Counted from the stretch's first letter, positions 1 to 9,138 are shown. The stretch: 41,711 nt of DNA from Candidatus Altimarinota bacterium (GCA_028690585.1 JAQVAZ010000006.1:1-41711); one strand, 5' to 3'. Notes: generated by a model from the sequence alone, not told the origin. Made by a program: numbers and translations.

Positions 1-374
1 AAACCGCTGTTTTCCCAGGCTTTCCGACAGATTTACAAGCACCCTTTGGAGTTTTACTGACGCAAGCTGCTGGCAAATCACGGATTTTTGAAACACTGTT
101 TGAGGGAAGGTTGAATTATCTTTTTGAGTTGGAGAAGATGGGGGCCAAAGTGGAAGTTTTCAATCCACATCAAGCGGTAATCTTCGGAGGGAATAGATTG
201 AAAGGCGCGAATGTAACCAGCTGCGATTTGCGCGCTGGCGCTGCGATGGTTTTGGCTGCGCTAAATGCCTGTGGCAAAAGCGAGATTACGAATATCGGCT
301 ACATCGATAGAGGTTATGAAAACTTTGAAGAGAAGTTGCAGAATCTCGGGGCAGATATCACTCGTGTGAAATAA
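1..374 (+). CDS. murA: UDP-N-acetylglucosamine 1-carboxyvinyltransferase, C-terminal part
   Basis: Cut by the left window edge; the reading frame is open from base 3 to the TAA at 372-374. MurA transfers enolpyruvate from PEP to UDP-GlcNAc, the first committed step of peptidoglycan synthesis in the cytoplasm. The visible 123 residues fit the end of the family: PGFPTDLQAPFGVLLTQA, a DLRAGAAMVLAAL segment (the family's DLRA.A..VLA motif) and a closing IDRGYENFEEKLQNLGA. The active-site loop lies upstream of the window. A TTG at 111 is only an internal codon, because homologous sequence continues upstream of it in frame. mnmA follows after 10 bases on the same strand. Confidence 0.93.
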   Translation, partial: TAVFPGFPTDLQAPFGVLLTQAAGKSRIFETLFEGRLNYLFELEKMGAKVEVFNPHQAVIFGGNRLKGANVTSCDLRAGAAMVLAALNACGKSEITNIGYIDRGYENFEEKLQNLGADITRVK

Positions 375-384
375 ATTCAAAGGA

Positions 385-1398
385 ATGAAAATTTTGGTAG
401 CCCTTTCCGGTGGAGTAGATAGCGCAGTTGCTGCGCAGCTTTTGCAAAAAGCGAAACACCAACTGATTGGGATTCATCTACAAATGCAGGGAAAAAGTCT
501 CGAGGAAGATTCTGCGCGAGAAGTAGCAACGAAGCTACGCATCCCCTTCTATGTTTTGAATTTTGAGAAAGTTTTTCAGCGTGAGGTGATTGATCACTTT
601 TTGAAATCTTACGCGAAAGGAATCACTCCCAATCCTTGCGTGATTTGTAATCCGAAGATTAAGTTTGGAGAGTTACTAAAAAAAATGCGTGAATTGAAAT
701 GCAGGAAAATCGCTACCGGCCACTATGCGAGAGTAAAGAATGGAAAACTTTTGCGCGGAGTAGATAAGGAGAAAGATCAAAGCTACTTCCTCTCCCGATT
801 AACTTCCGAGAAACTAAAGCAAATCACTTTTCCGCTGGGAGATTTGCAGAAAAGTGAAGTGAAAAAACTCGCTAAGAAATTTGGCTTCACCCAGCAAGCG
901 AAAAAGAAAGAAAGCGCTAGCGCTTGTTTTCTCGGGGGAAAAGATGTGAGGGAATTCCTCATGGAGAATCTTCCGCAGAAAGCGCTGAAGCCTGGGGAAA
1001 TCAAAACGCTAGAAGGAAAAGTAGTGGGGAAACATCTCGGTTTACCTCTCTACACTATCGGCCAGCGGCGTGGCGTAGATTTGGGTGGAATGAGTAATCC
1101 CAACTATGTAGTGGGATTTAAGAAGAAGAAAAATGTTTTGCTGGTGGGTGAAGATAAGGAATTATTTGGCAAGAAACTCCGCGCCAAAAATCTGAGTTGG
1201 GTAGGTAAACCTCCGCGCGATGGAGAAAAAATCCTCGCGCAAATCCGCTATCGCAGCGCAGCCACTCCAGCCAGAATCAAACTCGGAAAAACTTTTGTCG
1301 CAGTGGAATTCGAAACTCCGCAACGCGCCATCACTCCAGGCCAAACTATCGCCTTTTACCGTGGAGAAATTTGCTTAGGCAGCGGGTTTATCAGCTAG
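385..1398 (+). CDS. mnmA: tRNA-specific 2-thiouridylase MnmA
   Basis: Thiolates U34 of tRNA-Lys, Glu and Gln, taking sulfur from a cysteine desulfurase relay; a desulfurase (nifS) is encoded at 13888. The 337 residues begin with the ATP-PPase P-loop SGGVDS (residues 8-13). NPCVICN at 83-89 carries the first catalytic cysteine position, ATGHYAR and KDQSYFLSRL follow, and the second active cysteine lies in SACFLGG near residue 178. GQRRG marks the start of the C-terminal beta domains. Length is slightly short for the family. The ATG follows AAAGGA, one of few plausible ribosome binding sites here. The last 24 bases overlap the end of the convergent gene at 1375-1764. Confidence 0.96.
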   Translation: MKILVALSGGVDSAVAAQLLQKAKHQLIGIHLQMQGKSLEEDSAREVATKLRIPFYVLNFEKVFQREVIDHFLKSYAKGITPNPCVICNPKIKFGELLKKMRELKCRKIATGHYARVKNGKLLRGVDKEKDQSYFLSRLTSEKLKQITFPLGDLQKSEVKKLAKKFGFTQQAKKKESASACFLGGKDVREFLMENLPQKALKPGEIKTLEGKVVGKHLGLPLYTIGQRRGVDLGGMSNPNYVVGFKKKKNVLLVGEDKELFGKKLRAKNLSWVGKPPRDGEKILAQIRYRSAATPARIKLGKTFVAVEFETPQRAITPGQTIAFYRGEICLGSGFIS

Positions 1399-1764
1399 TG
1401 TTATTTCTATAGTGAGATATTCATCTTCATTTTTATCTTCATCTCCTACCACCACTTGCCGAATTTTTAGAACGCCAGCAAATTTTTCTCTTAGTGATTT
1501 TAAGAATTTAGCAGCAGCATCCTCAAACCAAGCGATATCTCTCAAATCATACTTACCATCCTCGCCTTCATGAGGCTTCAAAGTGATTTTATCTCCCTTT
1601 TCTACATTAAGCTTCAAAAACATCCTAACTACCTCACGCGCAAACAATTTTCTTTCTTCATTTTCATGGGTTTTAAAACCTTCTAAGAATTCGAGGATTT
1701 CCCCATGATATTTTTCGATACCTGAATTCGAATCCAAAATTTCCACTACTTCTGATTCTTCCAT
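1375..1764 (-). CDS. hypothetical protein, 129 aa
   Basis: Not recognised. The frame is open to 1872, but the start chosen is the ATG at 1762-1764 (MEESEVVEILDSN), because the upstream stretch is rich in aromatic and cysteine residues and looks non-coding. The protein is acidic and probably soluble, without membrane segments; predicted helix-rich parts (EFLEGFKTHENEERKLFARE) are followed by a strand-like C-terminus (VLKIRQVVVGDE, YLTIEITLA). Its 3' end overlaps mnmA tail to tail by 24 bp. It is divergent from the VanW gene with a spacer under 70 bp. Codon use resembles the neighbours. Confidence 0.6.
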   Translation of the reverse strand: MEESEVVEILDSNSGIEKYHGEILEFLEGFKTHENEERKLFAREVVRMFLKLNVEKGDKITLKPHEGEDGKYDLRDIAWFEDAAAKFLKSLREKFAGVLKIRQVVVGDEDKNEDEYLTIEITLADKPAA

Positions 1765-1831
1765 TTGAAGAGATGTTAAAAAAATAAAATATCGAGTTGA
1801 AGATATTATCCAAGCGGAAGCTGATTTACAA

Positions 1832-3589
1832 GTGAAAAATCTTTTCTTGCTACTCATCCACCGAAATGGCAAAATCTGTATACAATTTTTACTCTTGCTT
1901 AAGAAACTGATTAAAAACTTTCACCGTAAAAAAGGTTTCCACTTCTTGGGTATTTTGGTTGCGCTACTCATCACTGAATCTGCTTATTTTGAGCTAAAAA
2001 ATGAACTTAGTAATCGCCTGCCTTTTTGGTTGCGTGTCGCGAATGCAGAATACGGTTTGCTTCCTACCACTGAAGCAATCGAGAAAATCAAAGCGGAAGC
2101 GCAAACTTATCTCCAGCAACCACTACATTTTTCTATAGCAGGAAAAGATTTGGAAATTATTCCTAATCAAATCGGTTTACAAATTGAAGTGAAAAATGCG
2201 CTAACTGCAGTGAGTGGAGATATTTTTACCGTAGGTGAATTACAACTCCCTGTGAAGCTAGATAAAAACCAACTCAAAAAATTATTGTTGCTTTCTCACC
2301 CTGAGTTAGAGATTCCCGCCACCGATGCGAAAGTTATTTTTGAAGAAGGTAAGTTGAAGATTTTACCTGAAAAAATAGGTAAATCCGTTGCTTGGGAAAA
2401 ACTCACAAAAGCCATTGAAACGAATGTTGGATTACTTTCCACCACTCCGATAACAATCGAAACGGTGGAAGTTACTCCTCGCTTGGTAGCTGCAGACTTG
2501 GAGCCTTTTCAGAAACAGCTGGAGATTACACTCGCTACCCCAATCACTTTCAAAGAAACCGAATACAACACTTTCCAAATCAATCTCACAGAGAGATTAC
2601 CTTGGTTTGATTTTGCTACGCGTTATCACATCGCAGATAAAGAATTCACGATTCCTGGGAGAAATCTCCTCTACTCCCCTGATAGCGAAACTGTAGTAAT
2701 GCTAAATAAAGCAGCGTTTGCTGATTTCGTGAAAAGCGAATTGGCGCCTCTCGTGGATAAACTTCCAACCGCTGTAAAAATAGCGAAAACCACTGATGGA
2801 AAGATTATTTTTGAAGGTATCGCAATGGATGGCAGAGAAGTAGATATCGATAAACTTTATGAAGCAGCGAATGCAGCACTGAGTGAAGGCAGCCGCGAAA
2901 TCCAAATTCCGTTTAAAAAATTACCCGCGCCAGTAACCGTAGATGCTGCGCTAGAGAAACTCGGTATCACGGAATTGGTTGGTGGAAGCATCACAAATTA
3001 CACTGGCAGCCCAGAAAATCGGAAATATAACATCCAGGTGGCTGCCAATAAACTGAATGGTTATATCATTCCACCTGATGGAGAATTTAGTTTTGTAGAT
3101 ATCCTCGGGCCAGTCACGCAAAACACTGGTTACATCAATGGATTGGTAATCAAGAAAGGTGAAATCGAACCTGAGATAGGTGGTGGTGTTTGCCAAGTCA
3201 GCACCACAGTTTTCCGCACTGCGCTGGATGCAGGTTTGCCGATTACTCAGCAAACTCCGCATTCGATGAAAGTAACTTATTACGATCCACCTGGATTGGA
3301 TGCAACTATCTATCCTGGCCAGCATGATTTGCGATTCAAAAACGATACGGGAAATAACCTTCTTATCCAAACTTACATCCAAGATGCTACTCTCCGCATC
3401 AATCTCTACGGAAAAAATGATGGAAGAGAAGCAGAAATGGTTGGGCCCTTTTACCCTAATGGAAATCCTGTGAGAGATTTAAATAAAGCTGGATTACGCA
3501 TGTATTGGTTACGGAATAACGTAGCAGCAAATGGAGAAAAAACTACAGAGAAATATTCTGCTTCTTATAAGCTGATGCCAAAACACTAG
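1832..3589 (+). CDS. VanW family protein with peptidoglycan-binding-like domains
   Basis: Membrane-anchored envelope protein. A basic N-terminus is followed by one hydrophobic segment (FLGILVALLI, about residues 41-50), then a long extracytoplasmic region. Residues about 85-330 hold repeated VanW-associated putative peptidoglycan-binding modules (PF12229-like), with two TITIETVEVTP/LTERLPWF-type units. The VanW domain (PF04294) spans about 385-530 with the hallmark GEFSFVDILGP, IGGGVCQVSTTVFRTAL and HSMKVTYY..PGLDATIYPG. Exact biochemistry of VanW domains is unknown; a role in cell-wall biology is inferred. The start is uncertain: GTG at 1832 is the longest form, and TTG at 1895, 8 nt after a TACAAT box, would give a more typical membrane-anchor N-terminus. 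A terminator follows at 3603. Confidence 0.88.
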   Translation: MKNLFLLLIHRNGKICIQFLLLLKKLIKNFHRKKGFHFLGILVALLITESAYFELKNELSNRLPFWLRVANAEYGLLPTTEAIEKIKAEAQTYLQQPLHFSIAGKDLEIIPNQIGLQIEVKNALTAVSGDIFTVGELQLPVKLDKNQLKKLLLLSHPELEIPATDAKVIFEEGKLKILPEKIGKSVAWEKLTKAIETNVGLLSTTPITIETVEVTPRLVAADLEPFQKQLEITLATPITFKETEYNTFQINLTERLPWFDFATRYHIADKEFTIPGRNLLYSPDSETVVMLNKAAFADFVKSELAPLVDKLPTAVKIAKTTDGKIIFEGIAMDGREVDIDKLYEAANAALSEGSREIQIPFKKLPAPVTVDAALEKLGITELVGGSITNYTGSPENRKYNIQVAANKLNGYIIPPDGEFSFVDILGPVTQNTGYINGLVIKKGEIEPEIGGGVCQVSTTVFRTALDAGLPITQQTPHSMKVTYYDPPGLDATIYPGQHDLRFKNDTGNNLLIQTYIQDATLRINLYGKNDGREAEMVGPFYPNGNPVRDLNKAGLRMYWLRNNVAANGEKTTEKYSASYKLMPKH

Positions 3590-3602
3590 CAGCTTACTAA
3601 TG

Positions 3603-3640
3603 AAAAACCCCTACCGAATTGGCAGGGGTTTTCAGTTTTT
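3603..3640. terminator. bidirectional rho-independent terminator
   Basis: AAAACCCCTACC (3604-3615), loop GAATT, GGCAGGGGTTTT (3621-3632): a 12-bp stem with one A-C mismatch, followed by CAGTTTTT. A-tract and T-tract flank both sides, so it can serve both the VanW gene and the convergent HU gene that ends at 3659. Confidence 0.82.
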
Positions 3641-3658
3641 AAAACTTTGAGCTAAAGA

Positions 3659-3946
3659 CTAGTTAAGCATATCTTTAGTTGTTTTGTTTGGGCGGAATTT
3701 GAGCTGAGTCTCTTTGGATTTAGCTTTGAACATCATCTCTTCGCCAGTGAAAGGGTTTACACCTTTGCGAGCTGGTCTAGCTGGTTTTACTTTCTTGGAG
3801 AAGATTCCGAGTGGAGTAGCTACTTTATCGTTTTTGACAGCTGCCTTTTGGAGAGCCTCAAAAACTGCCTTAGCTTCCTTCTTGGAGATGCCAGCTGCTT
3901 CTGCAACTGTAGCGATTGTTTGTGCCTGTGTGAGAGCTTTAGCCAT
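3659..3946 (-). CDS. HU/IHF-family DNA-binding protein
   Basis: Histone-like nucleoid protein that bends DNA as a dimer. The 95 residues match the family length. The N-terminal helices (TQAQTIATVAEAAGISKKEA) form the dimer core and the C-terminal half carries the DNA-binding arm, with the recognisable ARPARKGVNPFTGEEM variant of the GRNPxTGE arm motif. The frame extends to 4009, but MAKALTQ at 3946 is the family start; the 21 upstream residues do not fit. There is no Shine-Dalgarno sequence before the ATG. It is transcribed convergently to the VanW gene and away from the atp operon. Confidence 0.9.
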   Translation of the reverse strand: MAKALTQAQTIATVAEAAGISKKEAKAVFEALQKAAVKNDKVATPLGIFSKKVKPARPARKGVNPFTGEEMMFKAKSKETQLKFRPNKTTKDMLN

Positions 3947-4203
3947 ATGATATGGGGTTAAGTGAATAAGCTTGGCTTTGATGCTAAGCATCTTTCGGTT
4001 TGGAAGCAATAGAAAAACCCCCTATTTTACAAGCTTCAGGAAAAATAGAGAAGCCTCAGCCTACAAAAATAGGCTTTTTAAAGGGCTTTTCTGAAACACC
4101 GTAAAAATAGTATTTTCGCTTGACGCGAAAACTTTGTGATTTCGTAGCGCGCTTTATTTGCAGTGTTTCAACTGTTTTGCATAAAAACTTTATCCCGCAA
4201 ATT
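3947..4203. other. intergenic region between hu and atpZ with three small hairpins
   Basis: No ORF supported. Three inverted repeats are visible: CTATTTT 4022-4028 with AAAATAG 4042-4048; AGCCTA 4058-4063 with TAGGCT 4070-4075, followed by a T-run, terminator-like on the + strand although no + gene lies directly upstream; and TTTTCGC 4113-4119 with GCGAAAA 4125-4131. They may belong to the leader or promoter of the HU gene on the minus strand. Function is unassigned. Confidence 0.45.
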
Positions 4204-4232
4204 TTGACCGCTTCCCCACTCCCCGCTAAACT
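4204..4232 (+). promoter_or_regulatory. promoter of the atpZ-atpH genes
   Basis: TTGACC (4204-4209), exactly 17 bp, TAAACT (4227-4232). The spacer is C-rich (CCCCACTCCCC) and resembles the spacer of the atpA promoter at 7470-7498. The predicted start of transcription lies about 17 nt before the atpZ ATG. Confidence 0.72.
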
Positions 4233-4255
4233 CCTGCCGACCCTTTACAAAACCA

Positions 4256-4510
4256 ATGGCCAAAAAAAAAGATCTCGGTGATATGCTGCCGATGAAAGTA
4301 ATCGTCGGCCTCAGCCTCCAACTTGGATTCGCTGTAGCTACCACCGCAATTCTCTTCGTCTATGGCGGCCACTGGCTAGATGAAAAATACGAAACTAAAT
4401 ATTTCTTCTGGATTGGTTTGATACTTGGTTTGGTGGCTTCCTTCTACCTCGTGTGGAAAATCGTGAAACCACTCCAAGCCCGAGCCAACATGGGTAACCT
4501 CCAAGATTAA
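4256..4510 (+). CDS. atpZ: AtpZ/AtpI-like F-ATPase accessory membrane protein
   Basis: Small 84-residue protein at the head of the ATP synthase genes. Two hydrophobic segments (about residues 15-38, VIVGLSLQLGFAVATTAILF, and 48-68, FFWIGLILGLVASFYLVWKI) are joined by a short polar turn containing GGHWLDEKYETK, the pattern of the PF09527 (ATPase_gene1) family, whose members are thought to help c-ring assembly or ion supply. Position first in the operon agrees. The start ATG is preceded by no ribosome binding site. atpB follows after 13 bases. Confidence 0.85.
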   Translation: MAKKKDLGDMLPMKVIVGLSLQLGFAVATTAILFVYGGHWLDEKYETKYFFWIGLILGLVASFYLVWKIVKPLQARANMGNLQD

Positions 4511-4523
4511 TTTCGCTTAAGTA

Positions 4524-5781
<1,258 letters not shown>

Positions 5782-5817
5782 TCCAACTCGGATTAAATTT
5801 CTTTAAAACCCCTCGTA

Positions 5818-6321
5818 ATGGAGATTTTGGCGCAGCTCGGAATCGATCCAGCAGTGATGCTGGCGCAGGCAGTGAATTTCTTTTTCCTGCTAGCGATTCT
5901 CACCTTCTTGGTTTACAAGCCAGTTTTGAAATTACTCGATGAAAGAAAAAATCGCATCGCCGATGCTGAGAAAAATGCGAAACTGATTGATGAGAAACTC
6001 GCCAAGACTGAAGCGCTGACGGCTGCGGAAATGCAAAAAGCGCAAGCGGCTGCCAGTAAAATCATGTTAGCGGCGCAGGAGAATGCGAAAGCGCAAGAAG
6101 AGAAAATGGTGAATGCTGCGAAAGAAAAAGTTGGAAAAATCGTAGAAGAAGGCCGAAGTGTGATTGCAAAAGAGAGAGATGAAGCTGCGAAGAAAATCCA
6201 AGGTGAAGTAAGCAAGATTGTGATTCTCGCGACGGAGAAACTCCTCAGCCGCGAAGTAAAAGAAAAAGATCAAGATAAATTCGTAGCTGAAGCACTCAAA
6301 GAAATCGCTTCTCTCAAATAA
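5818..6321 (+). CDS. atpF: F0F1 ATP synthase subunit b
   Basis: Peripheral stalk subunit, 167 residues, close to the usual length. One N-terminal membrane helix (FFFLLAILTFLVYKPVLKLL) is followed by a long charged coiled coil with alanine-rich heptads (DEKLAKTEALTAAEMQKAQ onwards) that reaches to subunit delta. The stop codon TAA shares its last A with the ATG of atpH (TAATG at 6319-6323), which suggests translational coupling. The ATG at 5818 follows AAAACCCCTCGTA, again C-rich and without a Shine-Dalgarno sequence. Confidence 0.95.
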   Translation: MEILAQLGIDPAVMLAQAVNFFFLLAILTFLVYKPVLKLLDERKNRIADAEKNAKLIDEKLAKTEALTAAEMQKAQAAASKIMLAAQENAKAQEEKMVNAAKEKVGKIVEEGRSVIAKERDEAAKKIQGEVSKIVILATEKLLSREVKEKDQDKFVAEALKEIASLK

Positions 6322-6842
6322 TGAGTAAAATCTCCCTCCGCTATTCTCGCGCTTTATTTACCGCCTTAGGAAGTAATGCGAAAACTTTGCAATCCGCTGC
6401 GGAAGAATTAGATTTGGCAGCTGAAGTTATCGGCAGCAGCGAAGCGCAAGATTTCTTTGCGAATCCTCGCGTGGAAGAAGCGAAGAAAATCAAAGCCCTC
6501 GAAAAAACTTTTGGTGATGCAAAGAAAGAAATCCTAAATACTTTAAAACTCCTCGCGCAAAACGGAAAGATGAGTGAAGTAAAAGCAGTGGCAGAGAGTT
6601 TCCAGAGGGTAATCGCTGAAGCAGGTGTAGTAAGCGCTAAGATAGAAAGCGCAGTGAAGCTAGATAAAACTCAGCTAGAAAAAATCACCGCTGCACTAAA
6701 GAAAATGACTGGCAAAGAAATCACCGTGGAAACCAGCGAGAATCCTGCTTTGATTGGAGGTATCCGCATCTCTCTCGGTGATGAAGTGATTGATTTATCC
6801 ACTGCTGGGAAACTCAGCAAACTCGCGCAAACTCTGAGCTAA
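6321..6842 (+). CDS. atpH: F0F1 ATP synthase subunit delta
   Basis: Connects the b-stalk to the top of the alpha3beta3 head (OSCP). 173 residues, family-typical: an N-terminal helical domain beginning ISLRYSRALFTAL and a C-terminal portion with KMTGKEITVETSENPALIGGIRISLGDEVIDLS, which carries the signature P-L/A-GG-R...G....D.S pattern. It overlaps the atpF stop by one base. No convincing terminator follows; about 40 bases later a separate strong promoter begins the inserted unit, so the operon is interrupted before atpA. Confidence 0.94.
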   Translation: MSKISLRYSRALFTALGSNAKTLQSAAEELDLAAEVIGSSEAQDFFANPRVEEAKKIKALEKTFGDAKKEILNTLKLLAQNGKMSEVKAVAESFQRVIAEAGVVSAKIESAVKLDKTQLEKITAALKKMTGKEITVETSENPALIGGIRISLGDEVIDLSTAGKLSKLAQTLS

Positions 6843-6884
6843 GCAGCTAGTTAGTAGATTTCTTGATTGAGGATTTCTCTTTTA

Positions 6885-6913
6885 TTGACGAAAGAGATGT
6901 TTATAAGTAATAT
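6885..6913 (+). promoter_or_regulatory. strong sigma70-type promoter of the atpH-atpA insert
   Basis: TTGACG (6885-6890), 17 bp, TAATAT (6908-6913). This is among the best matches to the vegetative consensus in the window. Transcription would begin near 6920, about 20 nt before the structured leader and about 160 nt before the small ORF at 7081. Confidence 0.7.
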
Positions 6914-6941
6914 TGCAAACCATTCTTTGAAATCTCGGAAC

Positions 6942-7060
6942 TGTTGAGGTCCTTCGGGAATCGTGCTTCGCTTCACGGTCAAAAAAGTTACCAATTAGGT
7001 AACCAACTTTCGACCAAAACCGTTGTGGCTAGCCGATTGATTCCCGTGGCCGCCTCAACA
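6942..7060 (+). promoter_or_regulatory. multi-branched structured RNA leader (candidate cis-regulatory RNA)
   Basis: Nested and branched complementarity is visible by eye. Outer stem TGTTGAGG 6942-6949 with CCTCAACA 7053-7060 (8 bp). After an internal loop, CGGGAATC 6955-6962 pairs with GATTCCCG 7039-7046 (8 bp). The enclosed region holds GTG/CAC (6963-6965/6974-6976), and a long arm GGTC 6977-6980 with GACC 7012-7015 that contains GTTACC 6987-6992 with GGTAAC 6998-7003 around an AATTA loop. An 8-base palindrome GGCTAGCC lies at 7027-7034. The outer stem ends directly at the A9G8 tract before the ORF. I do not recognise it as a known riboswitch or ribozyme. Confidence 0.62.
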
Positions 7061-7080
7061 AAAAAAAAGGGGGGGGAACT

Positions 7081-7308
7081 ATGCAAGTTCCGAGATTCTG
7101 CAGCAAGATGGTTTACCCAATCAGAAAGGTAGAAGAAGGCCATTGTCGCGATGATCGCTTGGCTGAGGCCATTGAGACCTACCTCAATGCGGTTACTGGG
7201 TCGTTTAGAATCATCTCCATCACCCCGATAACCGATAGCACCAACACCAACCCCCCGCAAACCTACACCCAGGGGGTTATCGTCACCATCGAATACCTTT
7301 TGGAATGA
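7081..7308 (+). CDS. small protein of unknown function, 75 aa, in the atpH-atpA insert
   Basis: Not recognised. The ATG is preceded by nine A and eight G (7060-7076) and then AACT; the G-run can pair with the anti-Shine-Dalgarno CCUCC using one G-U, so this is one of very few genes here with a strong ribosome binding site. The protein reads MQVPRFCSKM..., a central helix (DDRLAEAIETYLNAVTG), a strand (FRIISITPI), a polar Asn/Thr/Pro turn, and a closing strand (GVIVTIEYLLE): a compact mixed alpha/beta fold is plausible. Codons are richer in C at the third position (ACC, ATC, TAC) than in the flanking atp genes, hinting at separate origin. It ends with TGA. A hairpin terminator candidate follows at 7324. 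Confidence 0.6.
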   Translation: MQVPRFCSKMVYPIRKVEEGHCRDDRLAEAIETYLNAVTGSFRIISITPITDSTNTNPPQTYTQGVIVTIEYLLE

Positions 7309-7323
7309 AGCGGCCAAATTTCC

Positions 7324-7369
7324 GGCGCGGTTTCTGGATCAACATCATGTTTATCCTACCGCGCCTTTT
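7324..7369 (+). terminator. hairpin with T-run ending the inserted unit
   Basis: GGCGCGG (7324-7330) pairs with CCGCGCC (7359-7365), followed by TTTT. Inside the loop GGAT 7336-7339 pairs with ATCC 7353-7356 and AAC with GTT, giving one extended hairpin. The T-run is short (four), so termination efficiency is uncertain, and it might also be a 3' stabilising structure. Confidence 0.6.
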
Positions 7370-7469
7370 CTCTTTGCAGTTTTTTTGAGATAAAAACTCA
7401 CTCCAAAATTATCAATATCGTTATTCTCTCTTCCCTATTTCTGCAACACTTTTTTTATTCATAACCAGA

Positions 7470-7498
7470 TTGATTTCTCCCCTACCCACCGCTAAAAT
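7470..7498 (+). promoter_or_regulatory. promoter of atpA-atpG
   Basis: TTGATT (7470-7475), exactly 17 bp, TAAAAT (7493-7498). The C-rich spacer (CTCCCCTACCCACCGC) resembles that of the atpZ promoter, so the two halves of the ATP synthase cluster may be co-regulated. The predicted start is about 25 nt before the atpA ATG. Bases 7370-7469 otherwise show nothing recognisable. Confidence 0.72.
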
Positions 7499-7529
7499 CT
7501 CTCGGAACATTTTTTAAGCCCAAAAAGCT

Positions 7530-9035
7530 ATGAAACTCAACGCCAGCGAAATCAGCTCACTTCTCAGTAAGCAAATCAAAGATTTCAAACCAACTGCAGA
7601 GAAATCTAATACCGGTGTCGTTACCGAGGTAGGTGATGGTATCGTGAAGATTCACGGTTTATCTGATGCAGCGATGGGAGAAATGGTGGAATTCCCAGGT
7701 GGCAAGCTTGGAAGTGTCTTGAATCTTGAGGAAGATAGCGTAGGTGTGATGCTTCTCGATGAATGCCCAGAGCTGCGCGAAGGTGATGAAGTAAAAACTA
7801 CTGGCAGAATCATGGAAGTGCCAGTCGGAGATGCGATGATTGGCAGAGTGGTAAATACTCTTGGCCAACCAATCGATGGTAAAGGCAAGATTGCTACGAA
7901 GAAGTCTAGAAGAATTGAAGTGGTGGCGCCTGGTATCATCCAACGCCAAGGAGTAGCTACTCCACTCCAGACTGGTATCAAAGCGATTGACTCCATGATT
8001 CCAGTCGGTAGAGGCCAGCGTGAGTTGATTATCGGAGATAGGCAGACTGGCAAGACTGCGATTGCTATCGATACCATTATCAACCAAAAAGGCCAAAACT
8101 GTCTTTGTGTTTATGTAGCTATCGGTCAGAAAGCTTCTACAGTTGTGAAAACTGTGGCGAAACTGGAGGAATACGGCGCAATGGAATACACCACTATCGT
8201 CTCTGCGACTGCTGCTGACCCAGCCGCGTTGCAATTCCTCGCGCCTTACGCAGGTGTCACTATCGCAGAAGAATGGATGTGGGCTGGCAAAGATGTTTTG
8301 ATTGTTTACGATGATTTGAGTAAACAAGCTGCGGCTTACAGACAAATCTCTCTCCTTCTCCGCAGACCACCAGGAAGAGAAGCTTATCCTGGAGATATTT
8401 TCTACCTCCATTCCCGCTTGCTAGAAAGAGCTGCGAGACTTAGTGAAGAGTTGGGAGGAGGTAGCATCACTGCTTTGCCAGTCATTGAGACTCAGGCGAA
8501 TGATGTATCTGCTTATATCCCTACTAATGTAATCTCCATCACTGATGGCCAGATTTATCTCGAAAGTGATTTGTTTTACAAAGGTATTCGCCCAGCAGTA
8601 AACGCCGGCTTATCCGTTTCTCGTGTGGGAGGCGCTGCGCAGACTAAAGCGATGAAGAGTATCTCAGGCAATATCCGCCTTTCTCTCGCGCAATTCCGCG
8701 AGTTGGAAGCTTTCGCGCAGATTGGAAGTGATTTGGATGAAGCAACCAAACGCCAGATTGAAAGAGGGAAACGCATCGTGGAAATGCTGAAGCAACCACA
8801 ATATTCTCCACTCCCAGTAGTGAATCAAGTGGAAATTATTTACGCAATGAATAAGGGTTATCTCGATGATGTAAAAGTAGAAGATATCCAACGCTTCGAA
8901 AAAGATTTGCATGATTTCATGCATGCGAATTACGCGAAGCTAGAGAAAGAATTAACTGCTTCTGGAAAACTCGAAGAGAAAACCGAGAAGGAATTGGCGA
9001 AAGCGATTGAGGATTTCAAGAAAGGCTGGAAGTAG
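7530..9035 (+). CDS. atpA: F0F1 ATP synthase subunit alpha
   Basis: Non-catalytic nucleotide-binding subunit of the F1 head, 501 residues, full family length. The N-terminal beta-barrel domain ([14 protein letters not shown]), the Walker A motif GDRQTGKT near residue 170, the Walker B region [13 protein letters not shown], the ATPase alpha/beta signature with [22 protein letters not shown], and the C-terminal helical bundle starting around [20 protein letters not shown] are all present. It has its own promoter at 7470 and lies after an insert that separates it from atpH. atpG follows about 100 bases downstream. Confidence 0.97.
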   Translation: MKLNASEISSLLSKQIKDFKPTAEKSNTGVVTEVGDGIVKIHGLSDAAMGEMVEFPGGKLGSVLNLEEDSVGVMLLDECPELREGDEVKTTGRIMEVPVGDAMIGRVVNTLGQPIDGKGKIATKKSRRIEVVAPGIIQRQGVATPLQTGIKAIDSMIPVGRGQRELIIGDRQTGKTAIAIDTIINQKGQNCLCVYVAIGQKASTVVKTVAKLEEYGAMEYTTIVSATAADPAALQFLAPYAGVTIAEEWMWAGKDVLIVYDDLSKQAAAYRQISLLLRRPPGREAYPGDIFYLHSRLLERAARLSEELGGGSITALPVIETQANDVSAYIPTNVISITDGQIYLESDLFYKGIRPAVNAGLSVSRVGGAAQTKAMKSISGNIRLSLAQFRELEAFAQIGSDLDEATKRQIERGKRIVEMLKQPQYSPLPVVNQVEIIYAMNKGYLDDVKVEDIQRFEKDLHDFMHANYAKLEKELTASGKLEEKTEKELAKAIEDFKKGWK

Positions 9036-9138
9036 AAAGCTGGTAGATTTTAGTTAGTAGATGGTAGAAAGTGAAAAATAAAAAAGAATTCCAAAAACAA
9101 TTAGAACAATTTGAACATTTACAACAACTACAACAATA

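Noticed and set aside
4120-4143. TTGACG at 4120 as a -35 box for atpZ
   Set aside because: No -10-like hexamer at 16-18 bp; it forms the loop of a TTTTCGC/GCGAAAA hairpin, and the promoter at 4204-4232 is far better.
6944-7132. 62-codon plus-strand frame through the structured leader
   Set aside because: Translates the stems of the RNA element and overlaps the better-supported ORF at 7081 in another frame.
6988-7317. 109-codon minus-strand frame opposite the atpH-atpA insert
   Set aside because: It runs through the structured leader, the A9G8 tract and the small ORF in antisense, has no promoter or ribosome binding site, and its composition (Gly/Val-rich, then FFF) looks like a shadow.
7659-8411. 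250-codon minus-strand frame inside atpA
   Set aside because: Fully antisense to a conserved ATP synthase alpha gene; long only because of codon bias.
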